Numbered from the stretch's first letter, positions 31,864 to 40,674 are shown. The stretch: DNA of 64,000 nucleotides from Pseudofrankia inefficax (GCF_000166135.1 NC_014666.1:5828001-5892000); one strand, 5' to 3'. Translations and numbers: made by a program. Notes: generated by a model from the letters alone, not told the origin.

Positions 31864-33645
31864 TCAGATTCCGTGGGCCTGCAGCCACATCTCCAGCAGG
31901 CCGACCTGCCAGAGCGCGTTCGCGCCGAGGTTCGTGCGCTCCTCGTTGGGCGCGGCGAGCGCCGCCGTCACCCAGTCAGGCCGGTAGAGGCCTCGGCCGC
32001 GGGCCGCCGGGGCGTGCAGCGCCGCGGCCACCCGGTCGAGGATCGGGCCGGACAGGTGGCGGATCGCCGGCACCGGGAAGTAGCCCTTCGGACGGTCGAT
32101 CACCTCGTCCGGCAGCAGCGTGCGGCTGATGTCCTTCAGGACGCCCTTGCCGCCGGAGGCGAGCTTGAGCTCCGGCGGGCAGGCGGCCGCGAGCTCGACC
32201 AGCTCGTGGTCGAGGAACGGCGTGCGCGCCTCCAGCCCGGCGGCCATCGTCATGTTGTCGACCCGCTTCACCGGGTCGTCGACCAGCATGATCGTGGAGT
32301 CGATCCGCAGCGCCGCGTCGACGGTCGTCTCGGCGCCCGGGTACGCGAAGTGCTCGGCGACGAAGTGCCGGCTCGCGTCGGCCTCGATCAGGTGGTCGGG
32401 CGAGACGACCGCGGCCAGGTCGGCGTGGGCCCGGTCGGCGAAGACCCGCAGGTAGTTCTCGACGGCCTGGTCTCGGGGCACGGCGGCGAGCGGCCGGTAC
32501 CAGGAGTAGCCGGCGAACACCTCGTCGGCGCCCTGCCCGGACTGCACCACGGTCACGTCCTTGGCGACCTCCTGGGACAGCAGGTAGAACGCGACGCAGT
32601 CGTGGCTGACCATCGGCTCGCTCATCGCGTCGATGGCCGCGTCCACCGCGGGCGCCAGGTCCACGGTCGGCACGAGGATCTGATGATGGTCGGTGCCGAA
32701 GTGCTCGGCGACCAGGTCGGAGTAGTGGAACTCGTCGCCCGTCTCCCCGCCGGCCGCGTCGAAGCCCACGCTGAACGTCGCCAGGCCCGTCTGCCCGGCC
32801 TGGGCGAGCAGCGCGACGATCATGCTGGAGTCCAGCCCGCCGGACAGCAGCACGCCGACCGGCACGTCGGCGACCATCCGGCGGCGGACCGCGACGCGCA
32901 GCTTCTCCGCGACGGCGTCACGCCAGTCGAGCGCCGACCAGTTGGCGTGCTCGGCGCGGCGGGTGAAGTCCGGCCGCCAGTAGACCTTGTCGGTGCTGGT
33001 CCCGTCCGGCTCGATCACGCGGACCGTGGCCTGGGGCAGCTTGCGCACCCCGCGCAGGATCGTGCGCGGGGGCGGGACGATCGCGTGGAACGACAGGTAG
33101 TGGTGCAGCGCCACCAGGTCGAGCTCGGTGTCCACCCCGCCGCCGGCGAGCAGCGCGGGCAGGGTCGAGGCGAACCGGATCCGGTGGGCGTCGGCGCTGA
33201 CGTAGAGCGGCTTGATGCCGAGGCGGTCTCGGGCGAGCACCAGCCGGCCGCTGTCGCGCTCGTGGACGGCGATCGCGAACATCCCGGCGAAGTGGTCGAC
33301 GAAGCCGACCCCCCACCGGTGGTAGGCCTTGAGCACGACCTCGGTGTCCGAGCCGGAGAAGAACCGGTAGCCGGCGGCGGTCAGCTCGTCGCGCAGTTCC
33401 TGGTAGTTGTAGACGCACCCGTTGAACACGGCCGTGAGGCCGAGCTCGGGGTCGGTCATCGGCTGCGCGCCGCGCTCGGACAGGTCGATGATCTTCAGCC
33501 GGCGGTGGCCGAGCGCCACCGGGCCGGCCGAGAACAGGCCGACGCCGTCCGGGCCGCGCCGTTCCAGCGCCGCCGTCATCCTGGCGACCGCCGCGACGTC
33601 AGCCGGCTGGCCGTCCAGCCGTAGCTCCCCGCTCAGCCCACACAT
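31864..33645 (-). CDS. Asparagine-synthetase-like glutamine amidotransferase (N-acetylglutaminylglutamine amidotransferase-like)
   Basis: A 593-residue enzyme. Residues 1-210 are a class II glutaminase with nucleophile Cys2 (MCGLSGEL), RRGPDG and FNGCVYNYQELR. The synthetase half has the PP-loop SGGLDSSMIVALLAQ near 280 and SGQGADEVFAGYSWY near 370. ATG 33645 fixes Cys2 after Met removal. It would transfer ammonia from glutamine to an activated carboxylate. The sequence pattern, for example DRLGIKPLYVSADAHRIRFAS, fits the amidotransferases used to make the osmolyte N-acetylglutaminylglutamine amide rather than plain AsnB. The neighbouring acyl and peptide ligase genes support a small-peptide amide product. 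Confidence 0.85.
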   Translation of the reverse strand: MCGLSGELRLDGQPADVAAVARMTAALERRGPDGVGLFSAGPVALGHRRLKIIDLSERGAQPMTDPELGLTAVFNGCVYNYQELRDELTAAGYRFFSGSDTEVVLKAYHRWGVGFVDHFAGMFAIAVHERDSGRLVLARDRLGIKPLYVSADAHRIRFASTLPALLAGGGVDTELDLVALHHYLSFHAIVPPPRTILRGVRKLPQATVRVIEPDGTSTDKVYWRPDFTRRAEHANWSALDWRDAVAEKLRVAVRRRMVADVPVGVLLSGGLDSSMIVALLAQAGQTGLATFSVGFDAAGGETGDEFHYSDLVAEHFGTDHHQILVPTVDLAPAVDAAIDAMSEPMVSHDCVAFYLLSQEVAKDVTVVQSGQGADEVFAGYSWYRPLAAVPRDQAVENYLRVFADRAHADLAAVVSPDHLIEADASRHFVAEHFAYPGAETTVDAALRIDSTIMLVDDPVKRVDNMTMAAGLEARTPFLDHELVELAAACPPELKLASGGKGVLKDISRTLLPDEVIDRPKGYFPVPAIRHLSGPILDRVAAALHAPAARGRGLYRPDWVTAALAAPNEERTNLGANALWQVGLLEMWLQAHGI

Positions 33646-33747
33646 GTCCGCTCCCGATCATCGCTCGTCCGGTCGTCGACTGTCGGTCGCGCCGCTTGCC
33701 CCTTTGCTCCGTTGTGCCCCGGATCGACCGGGGCATACCGGGCCAGG

Positions 33748-36444
33748 TCAGCTCCGCAGCAGCCAGGTGTCCTTGCAGCCACCGCCCCGGGACGAGTTCA
33801 CGACGAGGCTGCCGGCCGGGGCGACCCGGCTGAAGGCCGCCGGCGCGACCACCGTCTGCTCGCCCTGGTACACGAACGCCCGAAGATCGACGGCGCGCGG
33901 CTCGAACCGGCCCTCGCCGGCCCCGGCCGCCAGGGCCGCCGGGGACTCGTCGGCCGTGACGTCGTCGACCGACCAGGTCGGATGGGTCGACAGCGCGACC
34001 ACCTCCTGCCCGATCCAGCGCCGCGGCTCGGCGAGCAGCTGCGCGCGCGCCTCCGTCAGCTCGTGCGCCTGGGCGCGCGGGCCGATCAGGACGCCGGCGC
34101 CGCCGTACCCGTCGACCGGCTTGACGACCAGCTCGTCCAGATGGGCCAGCACGTGGTCGAGCTGCGCCGGGTCGCCGCAGACGTAGGTCGGGACGTCGTC
34201 CAGCACGGGCTGCTCACCCAGGTAGTACGGGATCAGCCGGTTGACGTAGGCGTAGATCACCTTGTCGTCGGCGACGCCGTTGCCCGGAGCGTTGGCCAGG
34301 CTGACGGTCCCGGCGGTGAGCGCGGCGGCCAGTGGGGGGCCGAGCGGCGCGCCGTCGGCACCGAGGGCGGCGTACAGGTCGTCGTCGTCGATCCGCCGGT
34401 AGAGCACGTCGACCGGCCGTGGCGCGCCGCCGGCCGGGTCGAGGTAGCGGACGGCGCCGTCGTCGACGACGAGCTGGTGCGGCTCCAGCAGCGGGACGAC
34501 CATCTGCTCGGCCAGGAACTGGTGCTCGAAGTAGGCGGAGTCCTCCGGCCCGCTGGTCAGCACCGCCACCGCCGGGACGCCGTGGCTGTCGCGGCCGCGG
34601 GCCCGGGTGGGCGCCGCGGCCACGAGCGCGGCGTGCAGCAGCGCCGGTACCGCGTCGAGGCCGAGGATCCCCGGCCGGACCGACAGCTCGGGCAGGGCGC
34701 CCCGGGTCAGCCAGCGGGCGGCGACCGCGTAGGCGGCACCGGAGGGAATCCGCAGGTTGTCCTCCAGCACGAGCCACCGGCCGTCGCCGCCGCGCACCAG
34801 GTCGATGCCGCTGACGGTCGCGCGGATGGCGCCCGCGGGAACGGCGTGCCCCCAGTGCCGCAGGCCCGGCGACGCCGGCACGGCCCAGGCGGGCACGATC
34901 CCGTCGGCGAGGGCGTGCCCGTCGGCGTAGACGTCCCGCAGGAAGGCCTCCAGCGCCCGGACCCGCTGGACCAGGCCGGTACCGATCAGCGCCCAGTCGG
35001 CGGCGTCGACGATCCGTGGCACCAGGTCCATCGGGAGCGGCCGGGTCTCGTCCTCGCCGGCGACGCGGAAGACCATGCCCTGGGCGGTCTGGGTGGCCCG
35101 GCGAGCCGCGGCCCGCTCCGCGAGCGCCGCCGGGCCGATTCGTTCCAGCGTGCGCAGCACCCCCCGGTAGCTCGGGCGGACCAGGCCACGGGCGTCCAGG
35201 GCCTCGTCGTAGCCGTCCGGCTGGAAGTCCGGTCGGCCCTGGTATCCGGACAGCAGCGCAGGCGCGACCCGGTCGGCCCGGGCCAGCGCGGTGGAGTCAC
35301 CGGAGCCCGTGGCGGCGGCCGCCGAGCCGGTCAGGCTCGGCTCGGCCTGGCGCGTGCGGGCGAGCAGCAGGTCGGCGGCGTCCGTCAGCAGGCCGCGGCG
35401 CAGGAAGGCCCGGCGGGCCGCGGCGGCGGCGCTGCCACGCTGGATCGCCTGCTCGGCGAGCTCGGTCAGCAGCTCCCAGTCCCCCGCCGTCTCCAGCTGG
35501 GGCCGGATCTCGGCGAGCAGCCGGCCCAGCAGGTCCTCGGCCGGCACCGGCCCCGCGCCGCCGCCCGACGGCTCGACGAGGTCACCCTCCAGCCCGGAGC
35601 GGGCGGCCCGCCAGGTCGCGGCGCGCAGCAGCTCGGCGCGCGGCAGCTCGACAGGCAGCCCGGCCTCGATCGCGGCGACCGAGTGGCTGACCAGGCCGCG
35701 GAACAGGCCAGCGATCAGCACGACCGTGTCCACGTCCGGGCACGCGTCGCAGACACGGAGCTCGACCGTGGGCAGGTGGGCCGACGGCCGGATGTCGAAA
35801 TACACCATGCCCGGGTCGCTGATCACCCCGGACTTGACCAGGTCGGCGACCAGCTGGTCGTACTCGGCCGCGGTCTGGAACCGGCCGGTCACCCCGGCGG
35901 TCGGCCAGCGCTGCCAGACCATCGTGCGCATGCTGGCGTAGCCGCTGTCGGCGCCCAGCCAGAACGGCGAGCTCGCCGACAGGGCCAGGAACAGCGGCAG
36001 CCAGGGGCCGACCCGGGCGATGACCGCCATGGCGGTGTCCCGGTCACCGACGTCGACATGCACGTGCGCCCCGCAGATCACCTGCTCCCGGGCCAGGATC
36101 TGGTACTCCTCGGTCATCTGCAGGTAGCGCGGGTCGCGGCTGACCTCCAGCCGGTCCGGGTCGACGATCGGGACGGTGCCGGCGGCGACCGGTCCGAGCC
36201 CGAGCGGCTCGGCGGCGGCGGCCAGCTCGTGACGCAGGTCGACCAGGTCGGCGCGCAGCGCGGCCAGATCGCGGGTCGGCGCGCTGTTCGTCTCCACGAC
36301 GGACTTGAGCAACTCGGAGGTGAAACGCCCGGCTGGCAGTGCCTCCAGAATCTCCCCGGCCCGGGGGACCAGCGCCCGGGTGACCAGATCGAGGATGTGG
36401 AACTCCTCCTCGACGCCGACGGCCGGAATCGGCGTGTCGCTCAT
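33748..36444 (-). CDS. Fusion of carboxylate-amine ligase (GCS2/YbdK) and circularly permuted ATP-grasp domain
   Basis: ATG 36444, 898 residues. About 1-395 form a GCS2-type ligase: AVGVEEEFHILDL at the start, CGAHVHVDV near 125 and VELRVCDACPDVDTVVLIAGL near 230. The second part, from about 420 to the end, is the permuted ATP-grasp (DUF404/DUF407 type) with LVRPSYRGVLRTLERIG, VLEDNLRIPSGAAYAV, GVADDKVIYAYVNRLIPYYLGEQPVLDDVPTY, VVKPVDGYGGAGVLIGP and NSSRGGGCKDTW. Both halves make amide bonds with ATP, so one chain could add two residues in turn. It heads the three-gene minus-strand cluster, 102 bases before the amidotransferase. Confidence 0.88.
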   Translation of the reverse strand: MSDTPIPAVGVEEEFHILDLVTRALVPRAGEILEALPAGRFTSELLKSVVETNSAPTRDLAALRADLVDLRHELAAAAEPLGLGPVAAGTVPIVDPDRLEVSRDPRYLQMTEEYQILAREQVICGAHVHVDVGDRDTAMAVIARVGPWLPLFLALSASSPFWLGADSGYASMRTMVWQRWPTAGVTGRFQTAAEYDQLVADLVKSGVISDPGMVYFDIRPSAHLPTVELRVCDACPDVDTVVLIAGLFRGLVSHSVAAIEAGLPVELPRAELLRAATWRAARSGLEGDLVEPSGGGAGPVPAEDLLGRLLAEIRPQLETAGDWELLTELAEQAIQRGSAAAAARRAFLRRGLLTDAADLLLARTRQAEPSLTGSAAAATGSGDSTALARADRVAPALLSGYQGRPDFQPDGYDEALDARGLVRPSYRGVLRTLERIGPAALAERAAARRATQTAQGMVFRVAGEDETRPLPMDLVPRIVDAADWALIGTGLVQRVRALEAFLRDVYADGHALADGIVPAWAVPASPGLRHWGHAVPAGAIRATVSGIDLVRGGDGRWLVLEDNLRIPSGAAYAVAARWLTRGALPELSVRPGILGLDAVPALLHAALVAAAPTRARGRDSHGVPAVAVLTSGPEDSAYFEHQFLAEQMVVPLLEPHQLVVDDGAVRYLDPAGGAPRPVDVLYRRIDDDDLYAALGADGAPLGPPLAAALTAGTVSLANAPGNGVADDKVIYAYVNRLIPYYLGEQPVLDDVPTYVCGDPAQLDHVLAHLDELVVKPVDGYGGAGVLIGPRAQAHELTEARAQLLAEPRRWIGQEVVALSTHPTWSVDDVTADESPAALAAGAGEGRFEPRAVDLRAFVYQGEQTVVAPAAFSRVAPAGSLVVNSSRGGGCKDTWLLRS

Positions 36445-36685
36445 GGTCGCCACGCTACGTCTCCTCGGTTGCGGCGGCATGTGGCGGGTGTGAACCGCCC
36501 GCCCGTCAGGCGCTTCGTGCCCACCGGCGGGTCGTCTCACCCGTCGCCGGCCGCACCGGCCGCCCGGGAGCCGCCGCCGTCTGGGCAGGCAGTGGCGCCG
36601 GCGGGCGCGTCAGGCCGCCCTGCGCCCCTGCCGAACAACGGCGAGCAGCCCGGGCCGAAGGTCTCTCCGGCGTACTGTGGCGAGC

Positions 36686-36829
36686 ATGCCCGTGAAAACC
36701 CCAACGAATGCGCCGGAAATGATTTCGGAAACCGTTTCGGCGCCTATTCCGGTGGGTGTCCCGGAAATCACTCTGAACGCACTGGACGGCCCGAGGAACG
36801 GGCCATTCCGCCACCGAGGGCATCGGTGA
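36686..36829 (+). CDS. Candidate 47-residue leader peptide overlapping the cation exporter
   Basis: ATG 36686 to TGA 36827-36829. The stop overlaps the GTG of the exporter as GTGA, so translation would be coupled. The peptide is Pro- and Ile/Val-rich in the middle and ends in basic, His-containing FRHRGHR. Codon choice is much less GC3-biased than in neighbours (AAA, AAT, GAA, ATT, CCT), so it may be a regulatory leader rather than an ordinary gene. TACTGT at 36673-36678 lies seven bases before the ATG and could be a -10 box of a leaderless transcript. No strong ribosome binding site is seen. Unproven. Confidence 0.4.
   Translation: MPVKTPTNAPEMISETVSAPIPVGVPEITLNALDGPRNGPFRHRGHR
36812..36828 (+). 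promoter_or_regulatory. Hairpin spanning the exporter ribosome binding site and start codon
   Basis: CACCGA (36812-36817) pairs perfectly with TCGGTG (36823-36828). The right arm contains the GTG start and the loop region holds part of the GAGGG ribosome binding site. Folding would hide the start; ribosomes on the leader ORF would open it. Confidence 0.5.
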
Positions 36830-38019
36830 CCGGTCCGACGGACCCCGCGGCCGACGAGCGGCGCGGTCCGCGCCCGCACGCCGGGCACGGCCCGGACCGC
36901 GCGTCCAGGACCGCCACCCCGAACGCCTCGCCGGCCGCCTCCCCGGCCGCCTCGCGGCACGAGGGACGGCCCGGCGGCGGCCACCCCGAGCCGGGTGCCG
37001 ACCACGAGCACGAGCACGAGCACGACGAGCCTGGCCACGATGGTCACCACCATGGCCCAGGCGGGCACAGCCACCGGCCGTCGGCGTCGGCGGACGCCCG
37101 GCTGCTGACGGCGGCGCTGGCCCTGATCGGCGGCTTCCTGGTCGCCGAGGTGATCGTCGGCTTCGCCGTCGGCTCGGTCGCGCTGCTGTCGGACGCGGCG
37201 CACATGCTCACCGACGCGGGCTCGCTGGCGCTGGCGCTGGTCGCGATGCGCCTGGCCGCGCGCCCGGCGGGCGGCCCGCTGACCTACGGCTGGCGGCGCA
37301 TCGAGATCCTCTCCGCGCAGGCGAACGGCTTCGCGCTGCTCGCGCTCGCCCTGGTGCTGGCCGTGCAGGCGATCGGCCGCCTCGTGCACCCGACCGGCGT
37401 CGCCGGCACGCCGGTGCTGGTCACGGCGCTCGTCGGGGTCGCCGTCAACATCGGGGCGACGACGCTGCTGGCCCGCGCCGACCGGCGCAGCCTGAACGTC
37501 GAGGGCGCCTTCCAGCACGTGCTCACCGACCTGTTCGCCTTCCTCGCGACGGCCGCGGCCGGCCTTGTGATCATCCTGACCGGGTTCACCCGGGCCGATC
37601 CGCTCGCCGCGCTGGTCGTCGCCGCGATGATGGTCCGCGCCGGGTACGGCCTGATCCGTGACACCGGCCGGGTCTTCATGGAGGCGGCCCCCGTCGGCGT
37701 CGACCCCGCGGAGATCGGCCGGGCGCTCGCCGCCCTCGACGAGGTGGCCGACGTGCACGACCTGCACGTCTGGGAGGTCACCTCCGGGATGGCCGCGCTG
37801 TCCGCGCACCTGCTGGTCGACCCGGCCGGGGACTGCCACCGGATCCAGGACGCGGCCCGCCAGCTGCTGCGTGAGCGCTGGCGGATCGACCACGTCACCC
37901 TGCAGGTCGACCACGCCGAGCCCACCCTGCTGACGATCACCCTCGGCCCCCGCTGGCAGTGCTCCGTCACCCCGACGCCGCCGGGCCACGACGCGGGCGC
38001 GGATGCGAGCGAGGAATAG
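36826..38019 (+). CDS. Cation diffusion facilitator (CzcD/ZitB-like) metal exporter with His-rich N-terminus
   Basis: GTG 36826 with GAGGG five bases upstream, 397 residues. Residues 40-85 are rich in His, Asp and Glu (DHEHEHEHDEPGHDGHHHG) and should bind Zn or related ions. Six membrane helices follow, with the intramembrane metal-site motifs HMLTD (LLSDAAHMLTDAGSLAL) and HVLTD (FQHVLTDLFAFLATAAAG), which fit the Zn2+/Co2+ subgroup. The C-terminal domain (ADVHDLHVWEVTSGMAALSAHL, IDHVTLQVDH) is the usual cytoplasmic metallochaperone-like fold. It would export divalent metal in exchange for protons. Control may act through the leader ORF and start-codon hairpin. A strong hairpin follows the gene. 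Confidence 0.93.
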   Translation: MTGPTDPAADERRGPRPHAGHGPDRASRTATPNASPAASPAASRHEGRPGGGHPEPGADHEHEHEHDEPGHDGHHHGPGGHSHRPSASADARLLTAALALIGGFLVAEVIVGFAVGSVALLSDAAHMLTDAGSLALALVAMRLAARPAGGPLTYGWRRIEILSAQANGFALLALALVLAVQAIGRLVHPTGVAGTPVLVTALVGVAVNIGATTLLARADRRSLNVEGAFQHVLTDLFAFLATAAAGLVIILTGFTRADPLAALVVAAMMVRAGYGLIRDTGRVFMEAAPVGVDPAEIGRALAALDEVADVHDLHVWEVTSGMAALSAHLLVDPAGDCHRIQDAARQLLRERWRIDHVTLQVDHAEPTLLTITLGPRWQCSVTPTPPGHDAGADASEE

Positions 38020-38377
38020 CCGCACATCGCCGACATCGCGGTGCGCGGGGAAACGACGACGCGGGACGACGAGAACGGCCGGATGACGGGAGAACGGGGC
38101 CGGTGTCCCGGCACCGGCCCCGTTCTCGGATCCAGTGTCCGTCCGCCCACGGGCGCCGATGCCGGCGGGTCTACCCGGCGCGGCCGGCACACCACGCGCG
38201 ATCGACACGCGGACATCCGCCCACCACGGGCGGACCGCGCAATTGCGACATTTATGGCTGAACGGTGAGCGTGCGGCGCGACACCGGGAACGACATTCAC
38301 CCATCCCGGCGTGAGGCACGTCACGTGACCGGGACCATTTAATCGGTAATCAGCTGAAGCCTGCTAGACACAAGCAC
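38020..38377. other. Intergenic region between exporter and thioesterase-like gene
   Basis: No gene seen in 358 bases. It contains the terminator at 38090-38127 and the palindrome GTCACGTGAC at 38320-38329, which lies within CGTGAGGCACGTCACG-type repeats about 50 bases before the next start, followed by an AT-richer ATTTAATCGGTAATC. The latter part is probably the thioesterase promoter. Confidence 0.55.
38090..38127 (+). terminator. Strong intrinsic terminator-like hairpin after the cation exporter
   Basis: Perfect 16-bp arms (38090-38105 and 38112-38127) with a six-base loop TCCCGG, 70 bases after the exporter stop. There is no U-tract. It is the longest simple hairpin I found in the window. 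Confidence 0.8.
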
Positions 38378-39460
38378 GTGATCGGGGATGAGGCGGGCAT
38401 CCTGACCGCCGGCGGCGTGACCGAGGCCCCGGTGGGCACGACGCCCGCCGACGAGGCCGCCCGGACCGGCGTGCCGGTGGGCAGCCCGTTCGCCGACGCC
38501 GCCGGCGCCCGCCTGCTCACCGCCGCCGAGGGGCGCGCCACCGCCACGATGACCATTCCGGCCTGGCTCGCCGGCCCGACGCCCGGTGGCGGCCTCGGCA
38601 CGGCCGCCGTCGCCGCCCTCGCGGAGATCGCGATGGGTGCCGCGGGCAACGCCGGCCTGGCCGCCGACGAGCTGACCCAGACCGCGGCTCTCCAGCTGCA
38701 CACCCGCGGCCCGGCCGAGGGCTGGCCGGGTCTCGGGGCGGCCGCACCCGCGGTGTCGGTGTTCGCCCCCGCGCCGGCGGCCGCCCGGACCCGCCGGCGC
38801 CAGGTCGAGCTGCGCGCCGAGGCGCGGGTGCAGGACACCGAGGCCGACGAGGCAGGCGCGCCGCTGCGGCGGGTGACCGCGACCGTCAGCACTCCCGGGG
38901 GCCGCCCGCTGGCGACCGCGTCCGCGATCCGAGCCGTCGTCCGGTCGACGAGCGCGGACCGGGACCGCGCCGAGGATGCCGCCGGGCTGGCCCATCGTGC
39001 CGGCCCGACCGGGTGCGGCGAGGCGGACGCGGCGACGCGACAGGCACCCGACGGGCTGGTCCGCCACCGGCCGCCGTCACATCCCCTGCTCGCGGAATTG
39101 GCTGCCGACGTCGACCACGACGGCGACCAGGTGACCCTGCGGCTGGCGCCGCCGGCCTGGCTCGCCAACCGACTCGGCCGGGTGCACACGGCCGCCAGCT
39201 GCGCGCTCGTGGAGGCGGCGATCGGCACCGTGCTCGCCCGGCGGCTGCCGACCGGCTCCACGGTGCACACCCTGTCGCTCGACCTGACGGTCGTCCGCTC
39301 CCTGACGCTGGAGGCGGAGGTCACGGCGGTGGCGACCGTCCGCCACCTCGGGCGGCGACTGGCCGTGGTCGATGTCGAGGTGGGTCAGGCGGCGGCGCCA
39401 CCGAGCGTGCTCGGCAGGGCGACGGTCTCCCGCACCAGCCACCGTCTGTCGCAGCCGTAG
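38378..39460 (+). CDS. Double-hotdog acyl-CoA thioesterase-like protein
   Basis: GTG 38378, 360 residues. Two related halves are seen. The first (residues 35-190) has PVGSPFADAAGARLL, GGGLGTAAVAALAEIAMGAAGNAGLA and RRRQVELRAEARVQDT. The second (230-360) has LRLAPPAWLANRLGRVHTAASCALVEAAIGTVLARRL, HTLSLDLTVVRSLTLEAEVTAVATVRHLGRRLAVVDVEV. Both match the helix-plus-sheet wording of PaaI/4HBT hotdog domains. Catalytic residues cannot be assigned with certainty. It would cleave acyl-CoA thioesters. A GntR/FadR regulator follows on the same strand after 248 bases. Confidence 0.7.
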   Translation: MIGDEAGILTAGGVTEAPVGTTPADEAARTGVPVGSPFADAAGARLLTAAEGRATATMTIPAWLAGPTPGGGLGTAAVAALAEIAMGAAGNAGLAADELTQTAALQLHTRGPAEGWPGLGAAAPAVSVFAPAPAAARTRRRQVELRAEARVQDTEADEAGAPLRRVTATVSTPGGRPLATASAIRAVVRSTSADRDRAEDAAGLAHRAGPTGCGEADAATRQAPDGLVRHRPPSHPLLAELAADVDHDGDQVTLRLAPPAWLANRLGRVHTAASCALVEAAIGTVLARRLPTGSTVHTLSLDLTVVRSLTLEAEVTAVATVRHLGRRLAVVDVEVGQAAAPPSVLGRATVSRTSHRLSQP

Positions 39461-39531
39461 AATCCCTGGTTGAGACGCGGACCGACGGCGGCCGACGGCG
39501 CCGGAACCAGTAGTCCGTAGGCAACATACAT

Positions 39532-39544
39532 TTACGGATCGTAA
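39532..39544. promoter_or_regulatory. Inverted repeat TTACG-GAT-CGTAA upstream of the GntR gene
   Basis: A perfect 5-3-5 palindrome in a locally AT-rich stretch about 165 bases upstream of the GntR/FadR ATG. It is a candidate operator. Confidence 0.5.
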
Positions 39545-39559
39545 TCAGGCATCTTCACA

Positions 39560-39584
39560 GTGTGTTACATTCTTCGTATCACAC
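39560..39584. promoter_or_regulatory. Second inverted repeat upstream of the GntR gene
   Basis: GTGTGTTAC (39560-39568) and GTATCACAC (39576-39584) match in eight of nine pairs across seven bases. FadR-type regulators bind dyads of similar size near their own promoters, so autoregulation is plausible. Confidence 0.5.
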
Positions 39585-39708
39585 CGTGGTATTACGCGAC
39601 CCGTGACCGAGTGACTACAACTCCCCCTGCAAGACTCACCGCGACATCGCGAGAGCGACCTCGCGGCCTGGGCGGCAGGCCGCCCAGCCACCCACAGGGG
39701 GACGAGTC

Positions 39709-40674
39709 ATGGCGTTACTGCAACCGGCCACCAATCTCGACACGGCCCGCCGGAGCGCCCACCCGGTGCGCATGACCAGAGTGGGCGGCCCGATGGGCAC
39801 GGCGGTGGGCGCGGCCGCGCTGGCCGGCGGAGCGGGTCGCGCCACCCCGCCGTCGTTGCTCGACGACGGGCGCGTCGGGCGCCACGTGCGGGTCCCCAAG
39901 ACCGCCGAGCTGGTCGCCGCGCACCTGCGCCGCCAGATCGTGCGCGGCGAGCTGGTCGAGGGCGACGCCCTGCCTCCCGAGGCGGTCCTCATGGAGCAGT
40001 TCGGCGTCTCCAGACCGACGCTGCGCGAGGCCTTCCGCGTCCTGGAATCCGAGGCGCTGATCTCGGTCCGCCGCGGCGCGCACGGCGGCGCCCGGGTGCA
40101 CCGGCCGGACGGTCACGTCGCGGCCCGCTACGCCGGGCTCGTGCTGGAGCACCGGCGCACCACGGTCGCCGACGTCCAGCACGCGCGGGCGTCCCTGGAG
40201 ACGCCGGCGGTTCGGATGCTGGCCGAGGCGCCGGCCGGGCCGGTGCTGAGCCGGCTGCGGGCCGCGCTGAGCGAGTCCGCCGCGGCGATGGACGGCGGCC
40301 AGGTGACCGCCACCCCGGCGGCCAGCCAGGACGGCACCGGACCCGACCCGTGGGCGGCGCTGAACGGTTTCCACCACCTGCTCGTCGAGCTGGCCGGAAA
40401 CCAGACGCTCACGGTGATCGACAACATGCTCCGGCACATCCTGCACACCGCGGCGACCGGCCAGCAGCCGGCGGCGGGCGAGCGTCCCGAGCTGTCGGGC
40501 CCCGCCGACGCGGAGGGCCGGGACGAGCTGGGCGCGCACCTGGACGTGCACCGGCGCCTGGTGGAGCTGATCGAGCTGGGCGACCCGGACGCGGCGGAGG
40601 CGCTCTGGCGCCGGCACGTGGCCGAGGCCGCCGACGAGCAGTCGGCGGCGTTGCTCGACCTGCTCGGCGGCTGA
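39709..40674 (+). CDS. GntR-family transcriptional regulator, FadR/FCD subgroup
   Basis: ATG 39709 with GGGGGA six bases upstream, 321 residues. After a 55-residue variable leader comes the winged helix: VPKTAELVAAHLRRQIVRGELVEGDALPPEAVLMEQFGVSRPTLREAFRVLESEALISVRRG. The FCD effector domain follows, with metal or ligand-binding positions in FHHLLVELAGNQTL and a C-terminal HRRLVELIELGDPDAAEALWRRH. FCD proteins sense acyl-CoA or organic acids. The thioesterase-like gene upstream and the dyads in the leader suggest local control. The long leader before the HTH is unusual. Confidence 0.9.
   Translation: MALLQPATNLDTARRSAHPVRMTRVGGPMGTAVGAAALAGGAGRATPPSLLDDGRVGRHVRVPKTAELVAAHLRRQIVRGELVEGDALPPEAVLMEQFGVSRPTLREAFRVLESEALISVRRGAHGGARVHRPDGHVAARYAGLVLEHRRTTVADVQHARASLETPAVRMLAEAPAGPVLSRLRAALSESAAAMDGGQVTATPAASQDGTGPDPWAALNGFHHLLVELAGNQTLTVIDNMLRHILHTAATGQQPAAGERPELSGPADAEGRDELGAHLDVHRRLVELIELGDPDAAEALWRRHVAEAADEQSAALLDLLGG

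Noticed and set aside
36506-36823. 105-codon minus-strand frame opposite the leader ORF
   Set aside because: Arg-rich, no family resemblance, and no ribosome binding site; the plus-strand leader has better context.
33712-36825. N-terminal extension of the cation exporter frame by over 1,000 codons
   Set aside because: It runs antisense to the GCS2/ATP-grasp fusion; GTG 36826 has a GAGGG ribosome binding site and starts just before the His-rich region.
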